Positions 19,079 through 28,878 of a stretch of DNA of 64,000 nt are shown here, one piece after another. The notes below the pieces were generated by a model. It searched no databases. It saw only the letters and a list, made by a program, of their open reading frames with translations, and was not told the origin of the DNA. The translations under genes were made by a program, and so were the position numbers. The first letter of the stretch is position 1; every line of letters begins with the position of its first letter. The stretch is from Opitutia bacterium (lineage in GTDB: Bacteria > Verrucomicrobiota > Verrucomicrobiia > Opitutales > Opitutaceae): the NCBI GenBank assembly GCA_016187945.1, contig JACPIT010000010.1, positions 62,001 to 126,000 of the forward strand. Reading direction: 5' to 3'.

Positions 19079-21280
19079 CTAGACGCCGAGGATCGCGATG
19101 CCGTGGGCCTCGAGCGAAACCGGTTTCCCGGCGCGCCCGCCGGCCAGCGTCACGGTCGTCTGCTGCGGTTCGCCGGCGTTGTTGATGACGACGAGTTTTT
19201 TGGCCTTTGCGAAGTAGGTCGCTTCCGTCTTCACGTTGCTCGACTGCCACGCGCCCCACGCAGCGTCCTGCGACGCGGTCCAGAAGAGCGCGCGGTGCAA
19301 CAGGCGCGTGTTCTCGAAGGAGAATTTGAAGCCGCTAAGGTAGACACCGCGGCCTTTGCCGAACGCGTGCGCGGTGAGGCGCGGCGAGTTGTCGCGCTCG
19401 GCGAGCACCTGCGTGTCGCCGTCGAAAACGTAGATGCCCTCGACGTCCTTGCCGAGGTCGAGCGGCGCGGTGACATCGGTCGTGATGAAGTGCGGCGCGA
19501 CCGGTGACGCCGGGGCGGCATACTTGAACTTGCCGTTGGCGACGCGGTCGCCGGTGTCGCGATCGAGGCCGAGCACGCGCGCGAGCTTGAAGGTCTGGCC
19601 GGCGCGCGGGCGCGCGCTGGGTTCGCCGATGCCGACGAGGCCACCGCCCTTCTGGACGAATTGCGTGAGGATTTCCTCGACGCGCGGTTCATCCCAGTAG
19701 TGACCGCCGCTCCACGCGGAGCCGGCGCGGCCGCAGTTAACGATCGCCTTTACGCCGCGCGGCACGCCGTTTTTGACGAGATCGTCGAAACTGATGAACA
19801 CCACGTCGAGCGCGAGGCCGGCGAGCGATTCGAGCACGTCGTAGAGCGCGACGCCGGGCGTGAAGTGCCCCGAGCAGGTCCACGCGCGGAGATCGCCCCA
19901 TGCGGTGAGCACGGCGACCTTGAACGGCGCGGCCCAGGGCTTGTCGCCGGCGTGGAAGCTCTTCAGCACGCGAAACTCTTTCGCGAGTCCTTCGATGTAG
20001 TCCTGAAAATCCGGGAACGGCTCCACGAGCGACAGGTAGCCGCCGAGGCCGATGCGATCGATCGGCGCGCGCACGAGACCACGGCGCGCGTCGATCCAGA
20101 AATTCTTCGCGTCGAGCGTGGGATTGCCGCCGGCCTTGAAGGTCGGCTCGCCCTTGAGCCCCGTCGGAAACAGATACGGGTGCAGGCGCAGCTCGCGGGT
20201 CTTCGCGCCGGTGGAGTGCGCGCAGAGGCGGACTTCGAAGGCGTTGAACACGCACTTGATCAGGCCGTCGAAGCCGAACTCCTTGAAGCGCGGGCTGCTC
20301 GGCTCCACGCCGACCCAGTGGTCGTCGTAGAACACGTAGGCGAGCTTCTCGTAGCGGTGGACGAGATCGATGCACTTGCGACCGAACTCGATCACGAAGT
20401 CGTGCACGAAATCCATGTAGTCGCGGTAGCGGCGCGAGGGCGCGTTGTGCGTCGAGTTGTAGAGGCCGCCGTTGACGAAGTCCTCCGACGTGAGCCGGTA
20501 GCCGTATTTTTTCTCGAACAGCTTCAGCGCGCGCGGGCTGACGGTCATCTCGTAGTCGCCCCAGTCCGAGTAGATGTCGCGCAGCTTCGCGTGATCGGCG
20601 CCCCAGAACCACGAGAAGTTGTAGAACATCGACGTGAAGCGCACGACCTTCGTGTCCGGGTGCTCGCGCAGCCACTTGTCCAGAAACGCGAGCAGCACCT
20701 TCTGCGTCTCCGGCTGCATCGGATCGACGGCGGCGAGATGTTCGCGGTCACCCCAGTTGTTCGTGAGGTGGTTATACATCGAGATCTCCTCCCAAACGCG
20801 AAACGCGAGGAAGTTCACGGTGTATTGGTGGCCCGGCACGGTGCCTTCGATCGTGACGGTTCCTTTCTTCGCATTCGCCGACCACTTCGCCTTCGCGACT
20901 GGGTTGCCGGTCGTGCGATCGAAGACCTGCCACCACTGCTTCGGGCTGTCGCCGAAGTTCACCACGAACTGTTCCGTGTAGTAGCCGGCGAGCAGCGTGA
21001 TCGTCGTGCGCGCTTTCTCGGCGACGACGGGGAAACTCATGAGGAAGTTTTGCTGGAGCTTGTCTCGATGGACGCACGCCCATGGCTGCACGGAGCGCAC
21101 GAGGCAGACCGTCGAGTAGATCGCGTAGCCGGATTGGACGATCCCGGGCGAGAGCTGCGTGCCGTCGGAATCGCGGATCGTGTCGGCGCCCCATTTTTTC
21201 GCGAGGCGGAGCGTGAGCTGCTCGTAACCGGCTTCGCCGGGCAGCGTGAAATCACCGTGGGAGAGAGAGTCGTTGCTCAT
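19079..21280 (-). CDS. GH112 phosphorylase (galacto-N-biose/lacto-N-biose or D-galactosyl-1,4-L-rhamnose phosphorylase family)
   Basis: MSNDSLSHGDFTLPGEAGYEQLTLRLAKKWGADTIRDSDGTQLSPGIVQSGYAIYSTVCLVR...; 'FYDDHWVGVEPSSPRFKEFGFDGLIKCVFNAFEVRLCAHS'. No signal peptide. Confidence 0.85.
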   Translation of the reverse strand: MSNDSLSHGDFTLPGEAGYEQLTLRLAKKWGADTIRDSDGTQLSPGIVQSGYAIYSTVCLVRSVQPWACVHRDKLQQNFLMSFPVVAEKARTTITLLAGYYTEQFVVNFGDSPKQWWQVFDRTTGNPVAKAKWSANAKKGTVTIEGTVPGHQYTVNFLAFRVWEEISMYNHLTNNWGDREHLAAVDPMQPETQKVLLAFLDKWLREHPDTKVVRFTSMFYNFSWFWGADHAKLRDIYSDWGDYEMTVSPRALKLFEKKYGYRLTSEDFVNGGLYNSTHNAPSRRYRDYMDFVHDFVIEFGRKCIDLVHRYEKLAYVFYDDHWVGVEPSSPRFKEFGFDGLIKCVFNAFEVRLCAHSTGAKTRELRLHPYLFPTGLKGEPTFKAGGNPTLDAKNFWIDARRGLVRAPIDRIGLGGYLSLVEPFPDFQDYIEGLAKEFRVLKSFHAGDKPWAAPFKVAVLTAWGDLRAWTCSGHFTPGVALYDVLESLAGLALDVVFISFDDLVKNGVPRGVKAIVNCGRAGSAWSGGHYWDEPRVEEILTQFVQKGGGLVGIGEPSARPRAGQTFKLARVLGLDRDTGDRVANGKFKYAAPASPVAPHFITTDVTAPLDLGKDVEGIYVFDGDTQVLAERDNSPRLTAHAFGKGRGVYLSGFKFSFENTRLLHRALFWTASQDAAWGAWQSSNVKTEATYFAKAKKLVVINNAGEPQQTTVTLAGGRAGKPVSLEAHGIAILGV

Positions 21281-21421
21281 GGAGAGACTGCGGGAAGGAA
21301 AGAAGGCCCGAGCCTACGGCGCCGCGCAACCCTCCGAGAGCCCGCCGCAGTCGGACGGTCCGAGGGCCACGGTGGGGCGGCGATTCCCCTCGCCGGCACG
21401 GCGCGGAGCGGAGTTCGCGCC

Positions 21422-24238
21422 CTACCCTGCGTCCGATACAAACAGCCCCCGCACCCCGTCGACCGACACCTCGACCTCCGGCACGAACTGCTTGCTCGCC
21501 GCGTAGGCCAGCAAGCTCGCGCGGAGCTGACGCACGACGGGATTCGCCGCGCCACCGGCTTCCAGATCGACGCCGCACACCAGCAAGCGCCCCCGCCCCA
21601 CGCACACCTCGAACACGAGCCCGAGTCGCCGCGCCGTATACCAGTCGTCGATCACCTCCACGATCGGACGCAACTCGCGCGGCAACGCGTCGAGGATCAG
21701 CGCGTCGGCCTCCCGGAGCGCGTGCCACCACTGCCAATTTGAGTGCGCTTCCGTCGGAAACTCCGCGAGCGCCGGGTGCGCCGGGTCGCACACAATGCCG
21801 AGCGTGTGCGGCGCCTGGCGTTGCGTGCAGGCGGTGTTCCAGAAGATCGGCGTGAAACCCAACTCGAAGCGCCCGCGCGCATCGCCGCGCGCCCGCCCGC
21901 GTCCGCCCCAGAGCACGACGCGGCCGCCATCGCGCAGCACGCGCTCCGCGTCGGCGTCGAACGTCCGCGCGAGGCGCACATCGACCGCCGACGCCAGCGC
22001 CACGCGCGCCGGATAAACCCACAGCTCCCAATCGTTCTCGATCGGCGTCCCCGCGAGACCGACGACGAGCCGCAGCTTGCGCGCCGTCGCATCGGCGCCG
22101 AGCGACACGCGGATTTCGCCCAACGACGTGCCGTTGCCCAGTGGCACGTCGCGCGGCGGCAATTCCCCGCGCGCGATCTCGCTGCCCGCGTCGGCTTCGA
22201 GTCGCCACTGCACGCGCGCGCCCACCATCGGTTGCGGACCGAAGTGCGCGATCTCGACTGCGGCCTGCAGCGTCTCGCGCGTCACGAAAACCCGTCGCGG
22301 CAAGCGCGCGAGCAGCACGGTCGGCCCGCAGAAACGGCGAAACTCGGCGGCGCTCGCGTAGCGCTTCGATTCCCAGAAATGGTCGAGCACGCCGACGGGC
22401 GCCGTGCCCTGCCCCGCGAAATCCTGCAAACCGAGCAGTTGAAATCCGCCGAGGCCTGGCGTGCGGAGCTGCGCCTCGATCTCTTCCTTGGAGCAGAGCA
22501 CCTGAAGGCGACCTGCCGCGTGCGCGAACGCCTCGTAGCGCTCCGTCAGCCCGTGCTCGCGCAGCCAACGCTCGAAGATCTCGAGATTCGCCGCGCGCAA
22601 ATGACCGGTGTGTTTCGCCGTCGTTTCGAGCGCGGGATACGAACACCATTGCCCAATCTCGTGGCTGATGAGCGGCGCCGACCGGCGCTCCACGCTCGCG
22701 CGATAATCCACCATCGTTGCCGGCGGCGTCGCGTTCAGCCGGCCGGCGAGACCGTCGCCCCACTGATGCGTGCGCGACTCGGGCAGCACGTGAAAGTCGT
22801 TTTCGACCAACTCCGGCCAGCCCGCAGCGCCGGTGTAGAGACGCCGCGAATCGATCGCACGCATCGCCTCGACCCAGCGCGCGAGATACTCGCGGTGATG
22901 CGGACCGCCGGGCTCGTTGCCAGCAGCGAAGAGCAGAAAGCACGGATGATTGCCGTAAGCGCGCAGGATGCGCTCGCCCTCCGCGAGCGCCCATGCGTCG
23001 ACCGCGTCGCCGTCGCCGATGCCACGCGGCGAATTGAACGCGAGCACCGCCACCGCGTTCGGCCACGTCGCCGCCTCCACCTGGAAATACATCCCGAGTT
23101 CGTCACCGGCGACGAACGCCGCCTCCGGCGGACACCACGAGTGAAACCGCACGTGGTTCAGACCGTGGCTCTTGATCGTGCCGAGAATCCGCCGCCACTC
23201 AGCGACGTCCGTCGGCGGAAAACCCGTCCGCGGAAACAGCGCGCAATCGAGCGTGCCGCGGAGAAACAGCGGCCGGCCGTTCAGCAGCAGTCGCCGACCG
23301 TCACGGCGCACTTCGCGCAGCCCGAAGCGCACGCTGCGCTCCTCGCCGTTCGGCAGGCGCACCGTCAGCGTGTGCAATACCGGCGAAAACTCGTCCCAGA
23401 GTGCGGCGTCGGCACCGAGCGCGACCTCCGCGCCGAAGCGACCGTCCGCCGCGATCGGGTGGAGCGACTTGACCTCAAGCCGCTCCGAACGCGTTGAGGT
23501 CAACGCGTTCCACCCCAGTTGCGCCGCGATCTCGATCTGCTCTGGCGGCGAAGCATGCGCCGCGACTCGCACGCGTCCGCACACGCGCACCGCGCGCGCT
23601 GCGACGTTCGGGTAAACCGCGATTTCTTCGATCCACGCGCACTCCGTCGCGCGCAACTCGATCGCACCGACGACACCGTTCCAGTTGCCCTGCGTGTGAT
23701 CGCTGACGCTGTGCGCGTTCTCGCCAACGTCCACGACGAGCCGATTGTCCACGCGCAACGTCAGACGGTGCAACCCCGCCGCCTCAAACACGCCCAGCTC
23801 GAACCCATGCGGCGTGCTCAGGCTGTCGCGCGCGCCGAGTTCGCGCTCGCCGAGCCAGGCACGCGTTTGCCAATGCGGTCGCTCGAGCGTGAGCACGACG
23901 CGCCGGCCGACCCACTCGGCGGGAATCTCGATCTCGCGCTGATACCATGCCGCGCCAACGAACACGTTGTCCGGCGTCAGCCAGAACGGCAGCTTCACCG
24001 GCGTTGGCGAACGAAACGGCGCGTATTCCGACGCGGAGAAATAGCTGCGGTCGAAAATCGTCCCGGTCCACGGCGTGTCCGCGCCGACCGGATCGCCGAG
24101 CCGCTGCTCAGCGAGCGAGCCCGGCAGGCGCACGCCGCGCCCGCCGGCGAGCGTGTGCGCGAACCAGCGCGCGGCCACGCCCGCATCCGCGCAGTCGAGC
24201 GCCAGTCGCCATTCGCCGTGAAGAGAGATCGCAGGCAT
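21422..24238 (-). CDS. Glycoside hydrolase family 2-like protein (cytoplasmic)
   Basis: MPAISLHGEWRLALDCADAG...; 'FDRSYFSASEY...WYQREIEIPAEW'; 'GLNHVRFHSWCPPEAAFVAGDELGMYFQVE'; 'LFAAGNEPGG'. Confidence 0.82.
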   Translation of the reverse strand: MPAISLHGEWRLALDCADAGVAARWFAHTLAGGRGVRLPGSLAEQRLGDPVGADTPWTGTIFDRSYFSASEYAPFRSPTPVKLPFWLTPDNVFVGAAWYQREIEIPAEWVGRRVVLTLERPHWQTRAWLGERELGARDSLSTPHGFELGVFEAAGLHRLTLRVDNRLVVDVGENAHSVSDHTQGNWNGVVGAIELRATECAWIEEIAVYPNVAARAVRVCGRVRVAAHASPPEQIEIAAQLGWNALTSTRSERLEVKSLHPIAADGRFGAEVALGADAALWDEFSPVLHTLTVRLPNGEERSVRFGLREVRRDGRRLLLNGRPLFLRGTLDCALFPRTGFPPTDVAEWRRILGTIKSHGLNHVRFHSWCPPEAAFVAGDELGMYFQVEAATWPNAVAVLAFNSPRGIGDGDAVDAWALAEGERILRAYGNHPCFLLFAAGNEPGGPHHREYLARWVEAMRAIDSRRLYTGAAGWPELVENDFHVLPESRTHQWGDGLAGRLNATPPATMVDYRASVERRSAPLISHEIGQWCSYPALETTAKHTGHLRAANLEIFERWLREHGLTERYEAFAHAAGRLQVLCSKEEIEAQLRTPGLGGFQLLGLQDFAGQGTAPVGVLDHFWESKRYASAAEFRRFCGPTVLLARLPRRVFVTRETLQAAVEIAHFGPQPMVGARVQWRLEADAGSEIARGELPPRDVPLGNGTSLGEIRVSLGADATARKLRLVVGLAGTPIENDWELWVYPARVALASAVDVRLARTFDADAERVLRDGGRVVLWGGRGRARGDARGRFELGFTPIFWNTACTQRQAPHTLGIVCDPAHPALAEFPTEAHSNWQWWHALREADALILDALPRELRPIVEVIDDWYTARRLGLVFEVCVGRGRLLVCGVDLEAGGAANPVVRQLRASLLAYAASKQFVPEVEVSVDGVRGLFVSDAG

Positions 24239-24311
24239 CGGAAAATTCCCCGTCACGATGCGAGCCGATCACGCCGCGCGAAAGCCGAAACCGACGGCTA
24301 GATTGCAGGAC

Positions 24312-24342
24312 TGTCCGGCGGACGCAGCGTCGCCGCCGGACA
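24312..24342. promoter_or_regulatory. Perfect 10-bp inverted repeat TGTCCGGCGG-N11-CCGCCGGACA in the divergent GH2/GH3 intergenic region
   Basis: Exact inverted repeat between divergently transcribed genes. Candidate regulatory or REP element; function unproven. Confidence 0.4.
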
Positions 24343-24478
24343 CAGGAACGCTTGATTGAGACTTCCGGCCCACCCTCGCGATCATGTCTCACGTTTCCGT
24401 CCGCCCCCCCCTCTTTCGAGTGACGGGCCGACGGTTGCCTTCCCTCCGCTTCCGACGTTTCGTAGTCTCGTTTTCCCC

Positions 24479-26959
24479 ATGACACCCCGTTGCCTCGCTG
24501 TTCCCTTCGCGTTCGCGCTCGCTGCGCCGGCCTTCGCCGCTCCGACTTCCGATCAATTCATCGATCCGCGCCCGCTCGCCGCGATCTATCACGAAGGCTG
24601 GATCGATCTGAACAAGAACGGCGTCAAAGATCCTTACGAGGACGCCGCCGTGCCGCTCGAGACGCGCGTCGCCGATCTGCTCGCGCGCATGACGCTCGAG
24701 GAGAAAACCGCGCAGATGGCCACGCTCTACGGCTACCCGCGCGTGTTGCAGGACGAGTTGCCCACCGAGGCGTGGTCGCGAGAGCTGTGGAAAGACGGCA
24801 TCGGCAACATCGACGAGCAGTCGAACGGCAACCTCGGCTGGAAGAGCGATCTGCCGCAGCCGAAATACGATCTGCCGTGGGGCCAGCACACGCGGCAACT
24901 GAACGAGGTTCAGCGCTGGTTCGTCGAGCACACCCGCCTCGGCGTGCCGGTGGATTTCACGAACGAAGGCATCCGCGGCCTCCTGCACGCGAAGGCCACC
25001 AGCTTCCCCTCGCAACTCGGCGTCGCCGCGGCCTTCAACCCGGAACTCGTCCGCGAGATCGGCCGCATCACCGGCCGCGAGGCGCGCGCCCTCGGCTACA
25101 GCAACGTCTACTCGCCCATCCTCGACCTCGCGCGCGATCCGCGCTGGGGCCGCACGACCGAGACTTATGGCGAAGATCCGTTCCTCGTCGGCGAACTCGG
25201 CGTCGAGCAGGTCCGCGGGATTCAGGAGCAGAACGTCGTCTCCACGCTGAAACACTTCGCCGTCTACTCGATCCCCAAAGGCGGACGCGACGGCGAGGCG
25301 CGCACCGACCCCCACGCGACGTGGCGCGACGTCGAGACGATCTACCTCGAGCCGTTCCGCCGCGCCGTGCGCGAGGCACACGCGATGGGCGTGATGGCTT
25401 CCTACAACGATTACGAGGGCGTGCCCGTCGAAGCCTCGAAGAAATTCCTCACCGACATCCTGCGCCGCGAGTGGGGTTTCAACGGCTACGTCGTCTCCGA
25501 CAGCGCCGCCGTCGAGTTCATCCACACGAAGCACCGCACCGCGCCGACCTACGCCGACGGCGTGCGGCAAGCCGTCGAAGCCGGCCTGAACATCCGCACG
25601 CATTTCACGAAGCCCGAAGTTTACGTCGAGCCGCTGCGCCAACAGGTGCGCGACGGGAAACTCGCGAGCGCCGTCGTCGACGAGCGAGTCCGCGAAATTC
25701 TCCGCGTGAAGCTCCGCCTCGGTCTCTTCGATGCGCCGTATCGCGATCCCGCCGCCGCCGAGCGCACCGTGCGCGCGCCCGCGCACCTCGCCGCCGCACA
25801 CCTCGCCGCACGCCAGTCGATCGTGCTGCTGAAAAACGACGGCGCGCTGCTGCCGCTCGACGCGAAGAAGCTGAAGAAAATCCTCGTCACCGGTCCGCGC
25901 GCCGACGACCCGCACGGCTGGTGGTCGCGCTACGCTCCGCAGCAACTCGACTTCGTCACGCCCCTCGCCGGACTCCGCGCGAAGCTCGGCGCGAGTGTCG
26001 AAGTGCGTTACGCGAAGGGTGTCGAGTCGAAGGATGCGGCCTTTCCCGAGAGCGATCTCTTCAAAGAACCGGCGCCGGCCGACGTGCGCACCGGCATCGC
26101 CGAAGCCGTCGCCGCTGCCGCAGACGTGGACGCGATCATCGCCGTGCTCGGCGAGACCGACGACATCAGCCGCGAGTCGGCCAGTCGCGTGAGCCTCGAC
26201 TTACCCGGCTATCAGGAGGACTTGCTGCGCGCGCTGCACGCCACCGGCAAGCCGCTCGTGCTCGTCCTGAGTAGCGGTCGTCCGCTGAGCGTCAACTGGG
26301 CGGCGAAGCACGTGCCCGCGATCGTCGAGCTCTGGTTCCCCGGCGAAGAGGCCGGCCACGCGCTCGCCGACGTGTTGCTCGGCGACGTCAACCCGAGCGG
26401 CCACCTGCCGATCACTTTCCCGCGCAGCGCCGGGCAGATTCCGTTTAACTTCCCAACGCACCCCGGCGCGCAGGATCGCGACTTCGGACAAGTCGCCGGA
26501 CCGCTGTTCCCCTTCGGCCACGGCCTGAGCTACACGACGTTCAGCTACGCCAACCTCCGCATCACACCCGAGCGCGCACCGACCGACGCGACGATCACGG
26601 TCGCCTGCGACGTCACCAATACCGGCTCGCGCGCCGGCGACGACGTCGTGCAACTTTACCTGCGCGACGACTACAGCTCCGTCACGACCTACGACAAAGC
26701 GCTGCGCGGCTTCGCGCGCGTGAGCCTCGCGCCCGGCGAGACGAAGCCCGTGAGTTTCACGCTCTCGCGCCGACACGTCGAACTCTACAACGCCGACCGC
26801 CAGTGGGTCGTCGAGCCCGGCCGGTTCACGGTGATGCTCGGCGCGTCGTCGGAGGACATCCGCCTGCGCGGACACTTCACGCTGACCGCGCCCGACGGCT
26901 CGGCGCCGTTCGAGGAGCCGCTCGACGATGCTCCCGGAGCAAAAAAAGATCGCCCGTAA
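24479..26959 (+). CDS. Glycoside hydrolase family 3 (beta-glucosidase/beta-xylosidase-like)
   Basis: [20 protein letters not shown] signal; '[32 protein letters not shown]'; '[17 protein letters not shown]'; C-terminal FnIII-like '[19 protein letters not shown]'. Confidence 0.92.
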   Translation: MTPRCLAVPFAFALAAPAFAAPTSDQFIDPRPLAAIYHEGWIDLNKNGVKDPYEDAAVPLETRVADLLARMTLEEKTAQMATLYGYPRVLQDELPTEAWSRELWKDGIGNIDEQSNGNLGWKSDLPQPKYDLPWGQHTRQLNEVQRWFVEHTRLGVPVDFTNEGIRGLLHAKATSFPSQLGVAAAFNPELVREIGRITGREARALGYSNVYSPILDLARDPRWGRTTETYGEDPFLVGELGVEQVRGIQEQNVVSTLKHFAVYSIPKGGRDGEARTDPHATWRDVETIYLEPFRRAVREAHAMGVMASYNDYEGVPVEASKKFLTDILRREWGFNGYVVSDSAAVEFIHTKHRTAPTYADGVRQAVEAGLNIRTHFTKPEVYVEPLRQQVRDGKLASAVVDERVREILRVKLRLGLFDAPYRDPAAAERTVRAPAHLAAAHLAARQSIVLLKNDGALLPLDAKKLKKILVTGPRADDPHGWWSRYAPQQLDFVTPLAGLRAKLGASVEVRYAKGVESKDAAFPESDLFKEPAPADVRTGIAEAVAAAADVDAIIAVLGETDDISRESASRVSLDLPGYQEDLLRALHATGKPLVLVLSSGRPLSVNWAAKHVPAIVELWFPGEEAGHALADVLLGDVNPSGHLPITFPRSAGQIPFNFPTHPGAQDRDFGQVAGPLFPFGHGLSYTTFSYANLRITPERAPTDATITVACDVTNTGSRAGDDVVQLYLRDDYSSVTTYDKALRGFARVSLAPGETKPVSFTLSRRHVELYNADRQWVVEPGRFTVMLGASSEDIRLRGHFTLTAPDGSAPFEEPLDDAPGAKKDRP

Positions 26960-26973
26960 CTGCTCTCCGCCTC

Positions 26974-27044
26974 GTAGCAGCCGAGGTGACGAGGCTGTCG
27001 CTCGCGGCCCCACTCAATCCCAGCCTCCTCACGTCGGCTGCTAC
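26974..27044. repeat. REP-like inverted pair GTAGCAGCCGAGGTGACGAGGCTG ... CAGCCTCCTCACGTCGGCTGCTAC
   Basis: Left half identical to 15812-15835; right half an approximate reverse complement. Confidence 0.75.
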
Positions 27045-27143
27045 GACTCGTTTCCGCTCGCGTCGCTCTTCGTTCACCTGGCACCTAACGGTCAAGCGCA
27101 CGCGCAGTTGTGGCTGCCCGCTTTCCGGAAACCATTTTTCGCC

Positions 27144-28691
27144 ATGACACCCCGACCCCTGTTTGCGTTCGCGGCGTTCGCGTTGATGGCCGCGTTTTCC
27201 AGTGTCCGCGCCGCCGACGCCACGCTCGTCCTCCGCGCCGACCAGCCCGGCCCGGTCATCAACCGGAACATCTACGGGCACTTTTCCGAGCACCTCGGCC
27301 ATTGCATCTACGAAGGCATCTGGGTCGGCCCGGATTCGCCGATCCCGAACACGAAGGGCTACCGCAACGACGTGCTCGCGGCGTTGAAGGCGCTCAAGGT
27401 GCCCGTGCTGCGCTGGCCGGGCGGCTGCTTCGCCGACGAGTATCACTGGAAGGACGGCATCGGTCCGCGCGAGTCGCGCCCGTCGATGTTCAACTCGCAC
27501 TGGGGCGGCGTCGTGGAGAACAACCATTTCGGCACGCACGAATTTCTCGATCTCTGCGAGATGCTCGGCATCGAGCCCTACGTGTGCCTCAACGTCGGCA
27601 GCGGCTCCGTGCAGGAAGCGATGGAGTGGGTCGAATACATGACGTCCCCCGCCAGTTCGCCGATGGCCAATCTCCGTCGCGCGCACGGCCGCGACAAGCC
27701 GTGGAAGGTCACCTACCTCGCCATCGGCAACGAGAGCTGGGGCTGCGGCGGCAACATGACGCCCGAGTTCTACGCCGACAATTACCGGCGCTATAACACC
27801 TTTGCCAAAAACTACACCGACAACCGCCTCTACCGCGTCGCCTGCGGCCCGAACTCCAACGACTACAACTGGACCGACGTGCTGATGAAGAACGCCGGCG
27901 GACACATGAACGGCCTCTCGCTGCACATGTATACGCTGCCGACCGGCGACTGGAAAAAGAAGGGCACGTCGACCGGCTTCGCCGAAGCGGAGTGGTTCTC
28001 CACGCTGCGCAACACGCTCGGCATGGACGAACTCGTGACGAAGCACTCCGCCATCATGGACAAATACGATCCCGCGAAAAAGGTCGCGCTGATCGTCGAC
28101 GAATGGGGCACCTGGTATGACGTCGAGCCGGGCACCAATCCGGGCTTCCTCTTCCAGCAAAACTCGCTGCGCGACGCGATCGTCGCCGCGCTGAACTTCC
28201 ACATCTTCCACAAGCACGCTGACCGCGTGACGATGGCCAACATCGCGCAGATCGTGAACGTCCTCCAATCGGTCATCCTCACCGACAAGGAGAAGATGGT
28301 GCTCACGCCGACCTACCACGCGTTCGAGATGTTCAAGGTCCACCAGGACGCCACATCGCTGCGCGTCGATCTCGTCACGCCCGACTACGCGTTCGGCAGT
28401 GAGAAGATTCCCGCCGTCAGCGCCTCCGCTTCCCGCGACACCGCCGGCAAAGTCCACCTCTCGCTCGTGAACACCGATCCGCACAACGCGATCACCGTCA
28501 CGTGCGCGCTCGCCGGCGTCGAAGCCAAGTCGATCTCCGGCCGCATCCTCACCGCCGACGCGATGGACGCGCACAACACCTTCGCCGCGCCCGACGTGGT
28601 AAAGCCCGCCGCCTTCAGCGGCGCCAAGCTCGAGGCTGGCAAAGTGGTGGTCGCGCTTCCGGCCAAATCTGTCGTCGTCCTCGAACTCTGA
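27144..28691 (+). CDS. GH51-type alpha-L-arabinofuranosidase
   Basis: '[27 protein letters not shown]', '[22 protein letters not shown]', '[15 protein letters not shown]', '[47 protein letters not shown]'. Confidence 0.94.
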   Translation: MTPRPLFAFAAFALMAAFSSVRAADATLVLRADQPGPVINRNIYGHFSEHLGHCIYEGIWVGPDSPIPNTKGYRNDVLAALKALKVPVLRWPGGCFADEYHWKDGIGPRESRPSMFNSHWGGVVENNHFGTHEFLDLCEMLGIEPYVCLNVGSGSVQEAMEWVEYMTSPASSPMANLRRAHGRDKPWKVTYLAIGNESWGCGGNMTPEFYADNYRRYNTFAKNYTDNRLYRVACGPNSNDYNWTDVLMKNAGGHMNGLSLHMYTLPTGDWKKKGTSTGFAEAEWFSTLRNTLGMDELVTKHSAIMDKYDPAKKVALIVDEWGTWYDVEPGTNPGFLFQQNSLRDAIVAALNFHIFHKHADRVTMANIAQIVNVLQSVILTDKEKMVLTPTYHAFEMFKVHQDATSLRVDLVTPDYAFGSEKIPAVSASASRDTAGKVHLSLVNTDPHNAITVTCALAGVEAKSISGRILTADAMDAHNTFAAPDVVKPAAFSGAKLEAGKVVVALPAKSVVVLEL

Positions 28692-28856
28692 GTAGCGCCG
28701 GTCTTCGACCGGCGTCTTCCTGTGGGCGGGATGAGAACACCCCGCCCACACAGAAATCTGCCGCAGTTCGCGTTAGTTGCTTGGGTCGGTCTTCGATCGA
28801 CCCATTCTCAGCTCACCACGTTCCACGGCCAGTCGGAGACTGGCCCTACCCCAGCG
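28692..28856. repeat. Cluster of three small REP-like hairpins
   Basis: CGCCGGTC-ttc-GACCGGCG (28696-28714), GGTCGGTCTTCGATCGACC (near 28785-28803), GGCCAGTCGGAGACTGGCCCTACC (near 28829-28852). Confidence 0.65.
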
Positions 28857-28878
28857 CTCACCTCGCGCCGCTCACGCC

